37,425 bases of DNA. Origin: Streptomyces triticirhizae (lineage in GTDB: Bacteria > Actinomycetota > Actinomycetes > Streptomycetales > Streptomycetaceae). Location of the stretch: positions 1-37,425 of the forward strand of contig NZ_RFFJ01000041.1 in the NCBI RefSeq assembly GCF_003696235.1, read 5' to 3'. This document shows, in pieces, positions 24,822 through 33,248 of this stretch. The notes under the pieces are model-generated. The model worked only from the letters and a program-made list of their open reading frames with translations, was not told where the DNA came from and ran no database searches. Numbering within the stretch: the first letter of the stretch is position 1; each line of letters opens with the position of its first letter. The translations under genes were made by a program, and so were the position numbers.

Positions 24822-26985
24822 TCAGCCGATCTCGACCACGGCCCGCAGGGCCGCGTCGTGGCTGTGCGCGCCGACCACCAGGCCGTAACGGCCGGGCGGG
24901 GTCGCCCAGTCGCCGGCCGTCACATCCCAGACGGCGAACGCCCGGGCCGACACGGTCAGCGTGATCTCGTCGGCCTCGCCCGGGTCCAGCTCCGTTCCCT
25001 CGAACGCCGCCAACCACCGCACCGGGCGCTCCGGTTGGCCGCCGGCGGGCGGCTCCAGATACGCCTGAGCCAGGCATCTGCCGCGCCGCTCCCCGGTGTT
25101 GCGCACGGCGACGGTCACGGTGACCGGCTCGCCCGGCGCCGCGCGCCCGGGCGCGGTCAGCTTGTCGAAGGCCCAGGAGGTCCAGCCCAGGCCGAAGCCG
25201 AACGGCCGGGCCGGCTCGACGCCCGCCGCGTCCCAGGCGCGGTGGCCGACGAACACCCCCTCCGCGTAGTCCAGCACGCCGTCCACCGGGGTCAACGGCC
25301 GCTCGGGGACGTCCCGTTCGGACGCCGGCAGCGTCCAGGGCAGCCGGCCCGCCGGCTCGGTCACCCCCAGCAGCACGTCCGCCAGCGCGGCCCCGCACTC
25401 CTGGCCGGGGAACCACGCCCACACCACGGCGTCCACGGCCGTCCCGGCGTTCGTTCCGGTCGTTCCATCGGCGCCGTTCGTTCCGTCCGCGTCGTCGCGC
25501 TCGTCGAGCCAGGGCAGCAGCACCGGGGCGCCGGCGTTGACCACCACCACGGTGGGCGTGCCGGTCGCCGCCACCGCGCGCACCAGCCGGTCCTGGGCGC
25601 CGGGCAGGGCGAGCGACGTCCGGTCGAAACCCTCGCTCTCCACCTCGTCGTTGGTGCCCACGACCACCACCGCCACGTCCGAGCCGGCCGCCGCCTCGGC
25701 CGCCGCCGCGATCCGTTGGTCCAGCGAGGGGCGCGGCGGCTGGTGGCGGAGGACGACCACGCCCCAGTGGCCGAAACCGCCCAGGTCCGGGATCGCGAGA
25801 TCGACCCGCACCTCGACCGTGCGCCGGCCAGCGACCTCGACCTCGGCCCTGCCGCCGCGCGGGTTGTTGTTCACCGAGGCCAGCACGTCGTCGGCGGTCG
25901 CGTGACGCGGCTCGTGGTGGACCAACCCGCCGTCCACCCAGGTGCGGTGGGCGCCGAGGACGCCGGCCTCCAGCAGGTGCGTGCCGTCGCCCACCAGCTC
26001 CACCTCGGCGGTGACGCGGGCCCGCGTCTGCCCGGGCTCGCGGCGGCTGGCGCTCGTCCAGGGCCGCTCCAGCGGCTGCCGCGCCACGACCGCGCCCTCG
26101 TCGTCGAGCCACTCGACGGTGGCGCCGCGCAGCGCCTCCCCGTCCAGCGGCGGCAGCAGGCCCCGGGCGTCGCAGCCCTGCTCGACGACCAGCTCCACGC
26201 CGTCGCCGAGCGCGGCCCGCAGCCCCTCGGCCGGCGACACCACCCGCTCGGGATAGGTCCGCCCGCTGCCGCCGCCCTGGGTGAAGGCGTCCACGGCGTT
26301 GGGCCCCAGCAGCGCGACGCGCCGCAGCCGCGAGCGGTCCAGCGGGAACGCGCGGCCGTCGGCGCGCAGCCCACCATCGAACGGGCCGCCAACTCCCGTA
26401 GCTCGGACGGGACATCGACCTCGGGCGCCGGGCGCGGCTCGCCGTCGTCCAGCGCGCCGACCCGGCGCGCCAGCCGCAGCACCCGGGCGGCCTTGTCGTC
26501 CACCAGCGCCTCGGGGACCTCCCCCGACTCCACGGCGGCCAGCAACGCGCCGCCGCTCCACGGCCCTTCGGGCCCCGGCATCACCAGGTCGAGCCCGGCC
26601 AGCGCGGTGGGGGCGCAGCTCTGCGGGGCCATCCAGTCGCTGACGACCACGACGTCGAAGCCCCAGCGCCGCTTCAGGGTGTCGGTCAGCAGCCGCCGGT
26701 GCTCGCACGCCGGGGCGTGCTCGTGGCCGTCGTCCAGGCCGTTGTAGGTGGCCATGACCAGCCACACGCCGGCCTCGACGGCGGCCTCGAACGGCGCGAA
26801 GTAGACCTCGTGCAGGGTGCGTTCGTCGACCCGGGAGACATAGGTGGTGCGCTCGGTCTCGCTCTCGTTGGCGACGAAGTGCTTGACGCAGGCCGCCACG
26901 CCGTGGCTCTGGATGGCGGTGACCAGCTCGGCGACCACGGCGGAGGTGAGCGCGGGGTCCTCGGAGTCGAACACGCCCCGCAGAA
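24822..26985 (-). pseudogene. GH3 beta-glucosidase remnant, N-terminally truncated and frame-shifted
   Basis: Two frames together read as one glycoside hydrolase family 3 protein. From about 26979 down to about 26375 the frame gives FDSEDPALTSAVVAELV, AACVKHFVANESETER, the nucleophile region VVVSDWMAPQS and LDLVMPGPEGPW. It then breaks after ELAARSMV, and the next frame continues with LRADGRAFPLDRSRL, VALLGPNAVDAF, a PA14-like insert, WFPGQECGAALADVL and a C-terminal fibronectin-like domain to the stop at 24822. The break needs a one-base change near 26368-26376. The first ~150 residues of the family, including the substrate-binding start, are missing: sequence homology ends abruptly near 26980, where an unrelated plus-strand gene begins. 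No start codon or ribosome site remains at the new 5' end. Not expected to be functional. Confidence 0.85.
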
Positions 26986-27532
26986 GAGCCTGCTCTTCAA
27001 CGACCTGCTGCACGGGGTGCGGGACGCGACGGCCTTCGCCGGGGACGCCGGGCTGGCGGGCACGGCGTTCAACGACCGGGTGGTGTCGCCGCCGGCGCTG
27101 GCCTACATGTGGGTGGGCGCCGGGGAGTTCTACGCCCACTACGACCCGCTGGACCGCACCGGGCGGTCGATGGTGACCCCGGCCCACGAGGTGCTGGCCG
27201 ACTTCGGGCTGCCACACGAGGAGCTGTCCGCACGGTTCGCGGCGGATCTGGCGGCGCACCGGGCCGAGTTGGCGCGGGTGCCGCTGCTGGGCGAGGTCTT
27301 CGCGTTCTCGCTGTGGCTGACGTGCTTCACCTCGGGGGTGATCGCGGGCGCGCTGTTCGACAAGCCGGACCCGGGGCTGCTGGACGAGGCGTTCCAACAG
27401 CCGTGGGCGGAGGCGACGTTGGCGACCCTGCCGGCCTCCTCGCTGCGGAAGATGGCGGCGCACGGGGAGTTGCGCGCGGTGGCGCGGCACTATGTGCCGC
27501 TGTGCCGCGCGGATCCGAACGAGACCGTCTAG
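26981..27532 (+). pseudogene. 5'-truncated gene of unknown function
   Basis: From about 26981 the plus frame shows clear coding character: SLLFNDLLHGVRDATAF, YMWVGAGEFYAHYDPLDR, MVTPAHEVLADFGLPHEEL and EVFAFSLWLTCFTSGVIAGA, ending at TAG 27530-27532. About 183 residues. I do not recognise the family; it looks helical and partly hydrophobic. Upstream of 26981 the same frame runs antisense through the glucosidase and lacks sense, and no start with a ribosome site is visible, so the 5' end seems lost at the same junction that truncates the glucosidase. Its stop shares the palindrome CTAG with the stop of the convergent DUF1028 gene. Confidence 0.65.
26983..26998. repeat. Perfect inverted repeat at the gene-gene junction
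   Basis: GAAGAGC-CT-GCTCTTC, 7-bp arms with a two-base centre, sits exactly where glucosidase homology on one strand and the unknown gene on the other both begin. It may mark the breakpoint or result from it. Confidence 0.7.
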
Positions 27533-28368
27533 CCCAGCAGCCCGGCGACCCAGGTCACACGGGGCGCGAGACCGGCCGCCTGGTCGCGTAGCTCGTGGCT
27601 GAGCCGGGCCGGCTCGGTGAGCAGTCTCGGTCCCCAGTGGGCGATCAGCTGGTCGTCCGGCGCGCGTTCGGCGGCCCGCAGGAGCAGCCGCGCGATCCGT
27701 TCGGCCGCCGCCTCGCCCTCGGCGCGGTGCAGGCCGACGGCCTCGCGCAGGTCGCGGTGGGCACGATCGACCGCCAGCAGCCTGGCCAACTCGGGCAGCG
27801 GCGCGCGGGAGTCGTCCACCCGCAGGTTCACCGGCTCGTCCTCGTGCTCCCCCACGACGAGGAGCGCGGCCGACTGCCGGCCGCGCGCGTCGCCTCCCGC
27901 CTCGTCGCCGGCGGTCAGCGCGGCCAACAGCCGTTCCGGCAACGGCAGTTCGGCGGACCGCCGCCACCCCTCGGCCAGCGCCGGGACGACGTCGTCGCTC
28001 GCCAACGTGTTCCCCTGCACGGCGACCCGCTCGTCTTCCCGCTCGCCGATCCGGTGGCCCGCGCTCGCGGTGCACGCGTCGCCGGTCCAGGAGGCCACCC
28101 GCCCGGCGTGATCGGTCACCGCGAGTTGCCGCCCCGGGGCGTCTGGCAGCGCCGCGAGGGCCGCCACGGCATCGGCCGGCTCGGCCCCCCGCGCCACGAG
28201 TTCCAGCGCCGCCTCCGCGTGCCACAGCGACGAGGCCGCCTGCGCCACCGCCACGCCCACCCCACGACGCGCCACCGGCGCCCGCGCCCCGATCGCCAGC
28301 ACACAGCTCGCCACCGCGACGCCGACGAGCCCACTGTCCGGGTCATGGCCCACCACCGAGAACGTCAT
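27529..28368 (-). CDS. DUF1028 protein (Ntn-hydrolase-like)
   Basis: 279 residues. The start [21 protein letters not shown] is the signature of DUF1028, a family related to N-terminal nucleophile hydrolases; [20 protein letters not shown] and [26 protein letters not shown] follow as usual. The C-terminal part (about 200-279) is the helical region often called a putative peptidoglycan-binding extension in this family. The activity is unknown. I prefer the ATG at 28368, where the family begins; a GTG three codons upstream has no ribosome site. It overlaps the convergent unknown gene by four bases. Confidence 0.85.
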   Translation of the reverse strand: MTFSVVGHDPDSGLVGVAVASCVLAIGARAPVARRGVGVAVAQAASSLWHAEAALELVARGAEPADAVAALAALPDAPGRQLAVTDHAGRVASWTGDACTASAGHRIGEREDERVAVQGNTLASDDVVPALAEGWRRSAELPLPERLLAALTAGDEAGGDARGRQSAALLVVGEHEDEPVNLRVDDSRAPLPELARLLAVDRAHRDLREAVGLHRAEGEAAAERIARLLLRAAERAPDDQLIAHWGPRLLTEPARLSHELRDQAAGLAPRVTWVAGLLG

Positions 28369-28506
28369 GTCCCCCACACTGGCCGATGTCGCGTTCGTTC
28401 GGCCAGGGGTTCACCCCCGGGCCCGTGACCGTTCCCCGGCGTCGTCGAGGGCTCAACGCCCCGAACGACGCCGGGAGGGTCACCGGGTCGGCCTCGGCGG
28501 CCGGCC

Positions 28507-29229
28507 CTACCTGAGGTGGCGGTCGAAGAACCGGTGCGCGTCGTCCAGTTCGAACCGGGGGGTGCCGGTGTGGCCGCCCAGGTTGGCGTGCAGGGTCTTC
28601 TCCCTCGTGCCGAAGGCGTCGAACAGGTCCAGGGCCCGCTGCCGGGGGTTGCCCTCGTCGTCCCACTGCAACAGCATCAGCAGCGGAACGGTGACCAGCC
28701 GGGCCTCCGCGCGCTGGGCGCGCGGCACGAACCCGCCGGCGAAGAAGCCGGCGGCGACGATGCGCGGTTCGACCGCCGCGAGCCGGACGCCGAGGGCCAT
28801 CCACCCCGAGTAGCCCACCGGGCCGCCGACTTCGGGCAGCGAGAGGAGGGCGTCCAGGGTGGTCCGCCACTCGGGCGCCGCCCGCTCCACGAGCGGGCCG
28901 ACGAGGGACTCCAGGATCTCGTCGACCGGCTCGCCGGCCCGCGCCGCGCGGCGGAGTTCGGCGCGGGCCCGCTCGTCGGCGGCGGAGAGCGGCCGGTCGC
29001 CGCACCCGGCGGCGTCGATGGTGGCCACCGCGTAACCGCGCGCGGCGCTGATCCTGGCCCGCGCCACCAGCCGGTCCGCCGTCCTGGGCAGGCCGTTGTT
29101 GTGGGCCGTCAGAATCAGGGGAACGGGCCCGGCGGAGTCGGGCAGCCACAGGGTGCCGGGAACCTCGCCGAGGAGGAAGTCGCGTTCGACGACGCCGTCG
29201 TCGAGGCGGTGTTCGGAAGTGAACCGCAT
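28507..29229 (-). CDS. Alpha/beta hydrolase (dienelactone hydrolase-like)
   Basis: 240 residues. Fold landmarks: VPGTLWLPDSAGPVPLILTAHNN (strand and oxyanion region), GYAVATIDAAGCGDR, a nucleophile elbow GPVGYSGWMALG with Ser in G-Y-S-G-W, LMLLQWDDEG with the acid Asp, and LHANLGGHTGTPR with the His. The catalytic triad therefore looks complete. Substrate unknown; esterase or peptidase-like acyl hydrolase are both possible. The gene is preceded by a long leader with a possible 17-codon upstream frame and an attenuator-like hairpin. It lies downstream of the glycosyltransferase remnant on the same strand, with a terminator between. Confidence 0.82.
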   Translation of the reverse strand: MRFTSEHRLDDGVVERDFLLGEVPGTLWLPDSAGPVPLILTAHNNGLPRTADRLVARARISAARGYAVATIDAAGCGDRPLSAADERARAELRRAARAGEPVDEILESLVGPLVERAAPEWRTTLDALLSLPEVGGPVGYSGWMALGVRLAAVEPRIVAAGFFAGGFVPRAQRAEARLVTVPLLMLLQWDDEGNPRQRALDLFDAFGTREKTLHANLGGHTGTPRFELDDAHRFFDRHLR

Positions 29230-29278
29230 GGTCGTGTGTCCTTCGGGAGTGCGATGAACGGCGCTCCCGGACGACGAC

Positions 29279-29332
29279 CTATCGCCCGACCGTGACCCCG
29301 AGAGGGAGCACCCATGTCGTTACCGCGTTCAC
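29279..29332 (-). CDS. Possible 17-residue leader peptide upstream of the hydrolase
   Basis: A GTG at 29332 preceded by GAGGAGG at eight bases opens a short frame MNAVTTWVLPLGVTVGR ending in TAG at 29279. About 25 bases later an imperfect CGGGAG..CTCCCG hairpin lies just before the hydrolase ATG. The good ribosome site is the main evidence; no codon run typical of amino-acid attenuation is seen. Confidence 0.35.
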   Translation of the reverse strand: MNAVTTWVLPLGVTVGR

Positions 29333-29424
29333 GGGTACCACCTCCTCGCTCTGTCGCACGGCCTCGGGAACCGTAGCAGTGGTCCCGGTGGCGCGCGACA
29401 GTCCCGGCCCCGCAGGGCCGCCCC

Positions 29425-29447
29425 GCCCGGGCCGCCAGGGCCCGGGC
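29425..29447 (-). terminator. Terminator after the glycosyltransferase remnant
   Basis: GCCCGGGCC (29425-29433) pairs perfectly with GGCCCGGGC (29439-29447), five-base loop, starting five bases past the stop. Confidence 0.65.
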
Positions 29448-29452
29448 TCCGG

Positions 29453-30072
29453 TCAGCCCCCGGCCAGCGCGCGGGCCGCGTACTCGAAGCGTTCCATCGC
29501 GTCGACCCAACGCAGCCCGCGATCCGCCGGGTCGAGCGCGAAGCGCAGCCCGTGCGCCCGCAGGCGGTAGCCCAGGTCGGTGTCCTCGAGTCCCCACTCC
29601 AGGTACGCCTCGTCGAAGCCGCCCACCGCCGTCAGGTGCTCGCGGCGCACCGAGACGTCGCAGGTGAACATGAGGTGCCAGCAGGTCTGGAGGTTGTTGA
29701 GGTTCTCGGAGAAGAAGTCCCGCGGCAGCCACTGGCACGGGTCGTGCCGGTGGTAGGCGATGTGCTCGGCGACGAAGCGGGGGCCGACGACCTGGTCGGC
29801 GTCGACCATCAGCACCAGTTCGCCGCCGGCCGCCTCGATGGCGGCGTTCCGGGCGGCGGCCCGCGAGGAACGGGCCGTCCTGGGCAGGTGGCGGCAGGTC
29901 AACGGGTAGGGCACGGACTCGGGAGGGAACGGACCATCCGCTCCGTTCCGTCGCCCGACCCGTCGTCGGCGACCACGACCTCGAAGGAGTCCCCGGGGTC
30001 GAGGACGTTCTGCCCGAGCGTGGCCAGCAGCAGCCACAGGTCATCCCGCGCGTTGTACGCCGGGACGATCAC
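29453..30072 (-). pseudogene. Family 2 glycosyltransferase with frameshift
   Basis: The first frame, beginning around 30072, reads VPAYNARDDLWLLLATLGQN and SFEVVVADDGSGDGTERMV, the classic GT2 nucleotide-sugar start. Near 29920-29930 the sense jumps to the next frame: ESVPYPLTCRHLPRTARSSR, LVLMVDADQVVGPRF (DxD metal site), GGFDEAYLEWGLEDTDLGYRL (the ED acceptor-side motif) to the stop at 29453. Together about 205 residues, a complete small GT2 domain. Without a frame change it cannot be made. A GTG at 30072 is the most downstream reasonable start, 53 bases after thrS on the same strand, so it was probably cotranscribed with thrS. Sequencing error, programmed slippage or real loss cannot be told apart here. 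Confidence 0.8.
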
Positions 30073-30124
30073 CGATACCCGCAGGGCCCCCGTTCCCCCG
30101 TTTCCTTCGAGCCCGGAACCCGGC

Positions 30125-32014
30125 TCAGCCCACGAAGATCGGGCGTCGGGAGAGCGCGCGCGGGGTGTTGAGGGCCCGCTTCGGCTTGCCCGCCGTCTCC
30201 TCGGCCAGCAGCTCCAGGAACGACTCGAGTGTCATCTGCTTCTGCTCGCCCAGCCGTTGGCGGACGGTCAGGTCCTCGCCGGACAGCTCCTTGGCGCCGA
30301 CGACCAGGATGAACGGCACCCACTCGCGCTCCGCCTCGCGGATCTTCTTGCCGAGCTTGAGGTCGCGGTCGTCGACGTCCACCCGGAACGGAATCCGGTC
30401 GGCGAGCCGCATGGCGCCCTCGACATGGTCGTCGGAGACCGGCAGCAGCCGCACCTGGGTGGGCGCGAGCCACACCGGCCAGTGCGCCTTCTCGCCGCGC
30501 GCGACGCGCATCGCCTGGTTCTCCAGCATGGCGTAGACGTTGCGGTCCAGCGATCCGGAGACGGAGGTGTGCATCAGCAGCGGGTGCCGCTTGGAGCCGT
30601 CCTCGGCGACATAGTTGATGTCGAAGCGCTCGGTGTTCTCGACGTCGATCTGGACGGTGGAGAGGCAGGCGGCCTTCTTCGCGGTGTCGATGAAGTTCAT
30701 CTCGAACTTGGCCACGAAGTAGAAGAACCGCTCGTCCCACACCTCGACCAGCGCGGGCCGGCCCAGGACGGCCATCAGCTCCTCGACGAAGCCGGGGTGC
30801 TCGTCCAGCCAGGAGCGGACGAAGCGGATCGCGGGCACGCAGTCGAGGCCGATGTCGTCGAGCCACTCGACGCAGAGTCTCACCTGCTTGATGAACTCCT
30901 GCTTGGCCATGTCCATGTCCTGGACGAGGCTGTGCATGTCCGGCATGGTGAACGACCGCAGCCGGCGCAGCCCGGCCACCTCGCCGCCCTGCTCCCTGCG
31001 GAACGAGAAGTGCGTCAACTCGTAGAGCCGGACGGGCAGGTCGTGGTGGGAGGCCACCATGTCGTGCTGGATCATGTACTGGCCGAAGCAGGCGGCGAAG
31101 CGGAGGAAGTACTCCTTCTCGTCGCTGCGCACCACGTACTGCCGCGCCGGGAAGCGGTGCAGGTACTTGGAGAGCGCCGGGTGCGCGTAGTCGTACATGA
31201 TCGGGGTCTCGACCTCCATGGCGCCGTAGTCGACGACCATCTCGGTCACCCGCTGCTCCAACAGCCGCTTCATCAGCAGGCCCTTGGGGTACCAGCGGAG
31301 GTTGCCGGTGTCGGAGGCGGACTCGTAGTCCACCAGCTCCTGTTCGCGCATCAGCTTGATGTGCGGCGGGGCGTCCTCGGCGGTGCGGTTGCCCTCCCGC
31401 TCGTAGGCGAAGAGGTCGGACAGACCCTGGTGCGAGGCGAGGTCGAAGTCGTCGGCCAGCACGAAGCTGCCGTCCGGCTGGTAGATCCGCCACTCGGAGC
31501 GCAGCTGCCGTTCGGCGGCCAGCGCCTTGGACTCGGCGACGGGGTTGCCCCTGGCCGGCTCGTCGGCGTGCGAGGCGTCGGTGGGCGTGAGGGTCATCGA
31601 CAGCTCGGAGAGCGGATGGCCCTTGCAGGCGACCTCGTACGACTTGTAGTACCCGAACGGGGCGCGGAAGACCTCAAGTCCCTTGTCGGCGCGCAGCTCC
31701 CCGGCCATCCGCTCGATGACGTCGGCCGCCGTCTGGGGCCGGGAGAGGTCGGAGGAGAGGTGCGCGTACGGATACACCATGATCCGCGTCGCCCCCACCT
31801 TCTCGGCGGTGGCGCGGATCTCGGCGACGGCCAGGTCGGCCACCCCGTCCGCGTCGGCCTCGTCGGGCTTCTCGACGGCCGTGAACGCGACGAGCACCTC
31901 CTCGACGCTCGCCTGGGAGTCGTCAGGGGCGAGTTCCCCCACGACGTCTGCGACGCTCGTTCGGTCGGTGACCCGGAACGAGAAGCGATCGGCGTGGACC
32001 AACATCAACCGCAA
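30125..32014 (-). CDS. thrS: Threonyl-tRNA synthetase of archaeal type
   Basis: 629 residues, apparently intact. It charges tRNA-Thr with threonine in the cytosol. The N-terminus is not the bacterial TGS-plus-editing pair but the archaeal D-aminoacyl-tRNA-deacylase-like editing domain: MRLMLVHADRFSFRV, VEEVLVAFTAVEK, VYPYAHLSSDLSRP and APFGYYKSYEVACKGHPLSE (about residues 1-145). The class II core follows: motif 1 around MEVETPIMYD, the zinc Cys in RFAACFGQYM, motif 2 YELTHFSFRREQGGEVAG with PDMH, and motif 3 HPLLMHTSVSGSLDRNVYAMLE. The anticodon-binding domain (RVDVDDRDLKLGKKIREAE) ends the protein. Bacteria normally carry the bacterial form, so this is probably a second, transferred or resistance-type enzyme. 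GC content and codon use fit the host. Confidence 0.93.
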   Translation of the reverse strand: MRLMLVHADRFSFRVTDRTSVADVVGELAPDDSQASVEEVLVAFTAVEKPDEADADGVADLAVAEIRATAEKVGATRIMVYPYAHLSSDLSRPQTAADVIERMAGELRADKGLEVFRAPFGYYKSYEVACKGHPLSELSMTLTPTDASHADEPARGNPVAESKALAAERQLRSEWRIYQPDGSFVLADDFDLASHQGLSDLFAYEREGNRTAEDAPPHIKLMREQELVDYESASDTGNLRWYPKGLLMKRLLEQRVTEMVVDYGAMEVETPIMYDYAHPALSKYLHRFPARQYVVRSDEKEYFLRFAACFGQYMIQHDMVASHHDLPVRLYELTHFSFRREQGGEVAGLRRLRSFTMPDMHSLVQDMDMAKQEFIKQVRLCVEWLDDIGLDCVPAIRFVRSWLDEHPGFVEELMAVLGRPALVEVWDERFFYFVAKFEMNFIDTAKKAACLSTVQIDVENTERFDINYVAEDGSKRHPLLMHTSVSGSLDRNVYAMLENQAMRVARGEKAHWPVWLAPTQVRLLPVSDDHVEGAMRLADRIPFRVDVDDRDLKLGKKIREAEREWVPFILVVGAKELSGEDLTVRQRLGEQKQMTLESFLELLAEETAGKPKRALNTPRALSRRPIFVG

Positions 32015-32187
32015 GGGAACCCCCTGCCTCCGGGGCGGGACGACCGACGGTGGGGCACCACCCGGAGTAGCGAAACGAGCGAGTACGCGAAGTACGTCGC
32101 GAAGATGGACAGTTCGGGATGTGCTGGGCGGTGACGACCGCCGTGCCGGGCGGCGCGTCAGGGCGCCAGTTTTTCGGCCACATCATA
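32015..32187 (-). promoter_or_regulatory. thrS leader and candidate promoter
   Basis: TATGAT at 32187-32182 on the minus strand is a good -10 box, without a clear -35, giving a leader of about 160 bases before the thrS ATG. The leader contains GGGTGGTGCCCCACC near 32050, only loosely like a T-box antiterminator. No specifier stem was found, so regulation is unassigned. Confidence 0.4.
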
Positions 32188-32419
32188 CGCGGCGGCCGTC
32201 CCGGGACGACTCGGCGTTTTTTCCGGAGGGGGCCCGGCCGGCGGCCGTTTCAGGAGGGGCGCGTTCGGCGAGGCGGCGGCGCATCACGTTGGCCACCCGG
32301 GTGGGGCTGGTGTCGTGGAACGCGAAGAACGCGCCCAGGTCCGCGCGGCGCAGCTCGGACTCGCCGAGGTGGTCGGTGTCTCGGCCGGTTCGCCGATCGG
32401 TTCCCTGGTCGGTGCGCTC
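32183..32419 (-). pseudogene. Continuation of the aaRS-like remnant after an in-frame TGA
   Basis: The frame that stops with TGA at 32422-32420 continues open beyond it with plausible coding sequence (DTDHLGESELRRADLGAFFAF then HDTSPTRVANVMRRRLAERA) to a second stop at 32185-32183. This suggests a nonsense mutation in a charged linker, or the 5' edge of a second lost gene. The thrS -10 box overlaps its end. Family not recognised. Confidence 0.4.
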
Positions 32420-32885
32420 TCACGCGGGCTCGCCATGGCGCTTCCCCTTCCGTTGCTCGTCCCGCTGGTCGTCCCGCTGCTCGTCCCGTTGGTTCTCCCG
32501 GCGGTCCGTGGGCCGGCCCAGTGGGTGGCGGGTCAGCCGGGGCGCGGTGCGGTCGGGCGGCGGCAGCGCCTCGCGCCGCACCTCGGCGGCCAGTTCGGCG
32601 AGCGCGGCGTCCGGCGGGCACGCCCGGAACGTCTCGTGCGACCGGGAGCGCAGCTCCGCCGAGCCGTCCGCGCCCACCCGCAGCACATGCGGCACCAGCA
32701 GCGCGTCCGCCTCGGCCAGCGCCCGCTCCAACGGCTGGTCACGGTCGTCGAGTTCGGCGCGGACGCCGGCCGCCGCCAGCCGGTCGGCCAGCACCCGGGA
32801 GCCGCCGTCGATCCGGTAGGGCTCGTCCCCGTACAGGTCCACCTCCCCGTCGCCTCTGGTCAGTTCGGTGTAGGCGAGCGGAACC
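32420..32885 (-). pseudogene. Gene fragment with aaRS anticodon-binding-like region
   Basis: Without its own start, this frame begins to make sense near 32885 (LAYTELTRGDGEVDLYGDEP). VLADRLAAAGVRAELDDRDQ and LLVPHVLRVGADGSAELRSR follow, which resemble the anticodon-binding domain of class II synthetases (Thr/Pro/His type), then a low-complexity charged tail made of 12-base repeats (DEQR/DDQR units) to TGA at 32420. The upstream part is missing, replaced by the radical SAM fragment in another frame. The aaRS likeness is tentative. Confidence 0.5.
32456..32503. repeat. 12-bp degenerate tandem repeat, about four units
   Basis: Units CTCGTCCCGCTG, GTCGTCCCGCTG, CTCGTCCCGTTG and a weaker fourth, encoding Asp/Glu-Gln-Arg repeats on the minus strand in the remnant's charged tail. 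Confidence 0.8.
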
Positions 32886-33248
32886 GGTAGCGGTCCCGCC
32901 CCAGCAGGTCGCCGACCGCGCCGGTGCCGCAGAACGTGCAGCGGTAGAGGCAGTCCCTGGTGGTGTAGACGGCGCCGGCGAAGCCCTCCCGCAGCACGGT
33001 CGGCAGCTCGTCGCGGGCCGGCCAGGGCAGTTCGTCGAAGGTGTCGATGTTGGTGAAGCCGATCAGCCGGGGCCGCCCCCGCCACCGCGCGACCGCGCGT
33101 GGGCGGCGATCGACGCCAGCCCCAGATGCTCGATCGGCAGGGAGTAGTACTGCCGCGGAGTAAGTCGGCGTTTCTGCCCGGAGAAAAAGGACTCACGGGC
33201 ACCCGGAGGCCCGGAAAGCGAGGGAGGATTCACCAGAAGGACGGTCAT
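32860..33248 (-). pseudogene. B12-binding-type radical SAM protein remnant with internal deletions
   Basis: The ATG at 33248 opens MTVLLVNPPSLSGPPGARES and YYSLPIEHLGLASIAAHARS, the typical start of a cobalamin-binding radical SAM enzyme. That frame then ends at TGA 33063. In another frame the protein resumes far downstream in family order: GFTNIDTFDELPWPARDELP and YTTRDCLYRCTFCGTGAVGD, containing the CxxxCxxC cluster motif, then RYRFRSP and a stop at 32860. The middle of the B12 domain (including the DxHxxG region) and nearly all of the TIM barrel are absent, so only about a fifth of a usual 550-650-residue enzyme remains. Not functional. Its target is unknown. Confidence 0.75.

Noticed and set aside
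28545..28560. tRNA T-loop-like GTTCGAACC
   Set aside because: It lies within the hydrolase coding sequence and no cloverleaf or acceptor stem surrounds it.
32015..32187. T-box riboswitch in the thrS leader
   Set aside because: Only a loose GGGTGGTGCC match; no stem I, specifier loop or antiterminator pairing could be traced.
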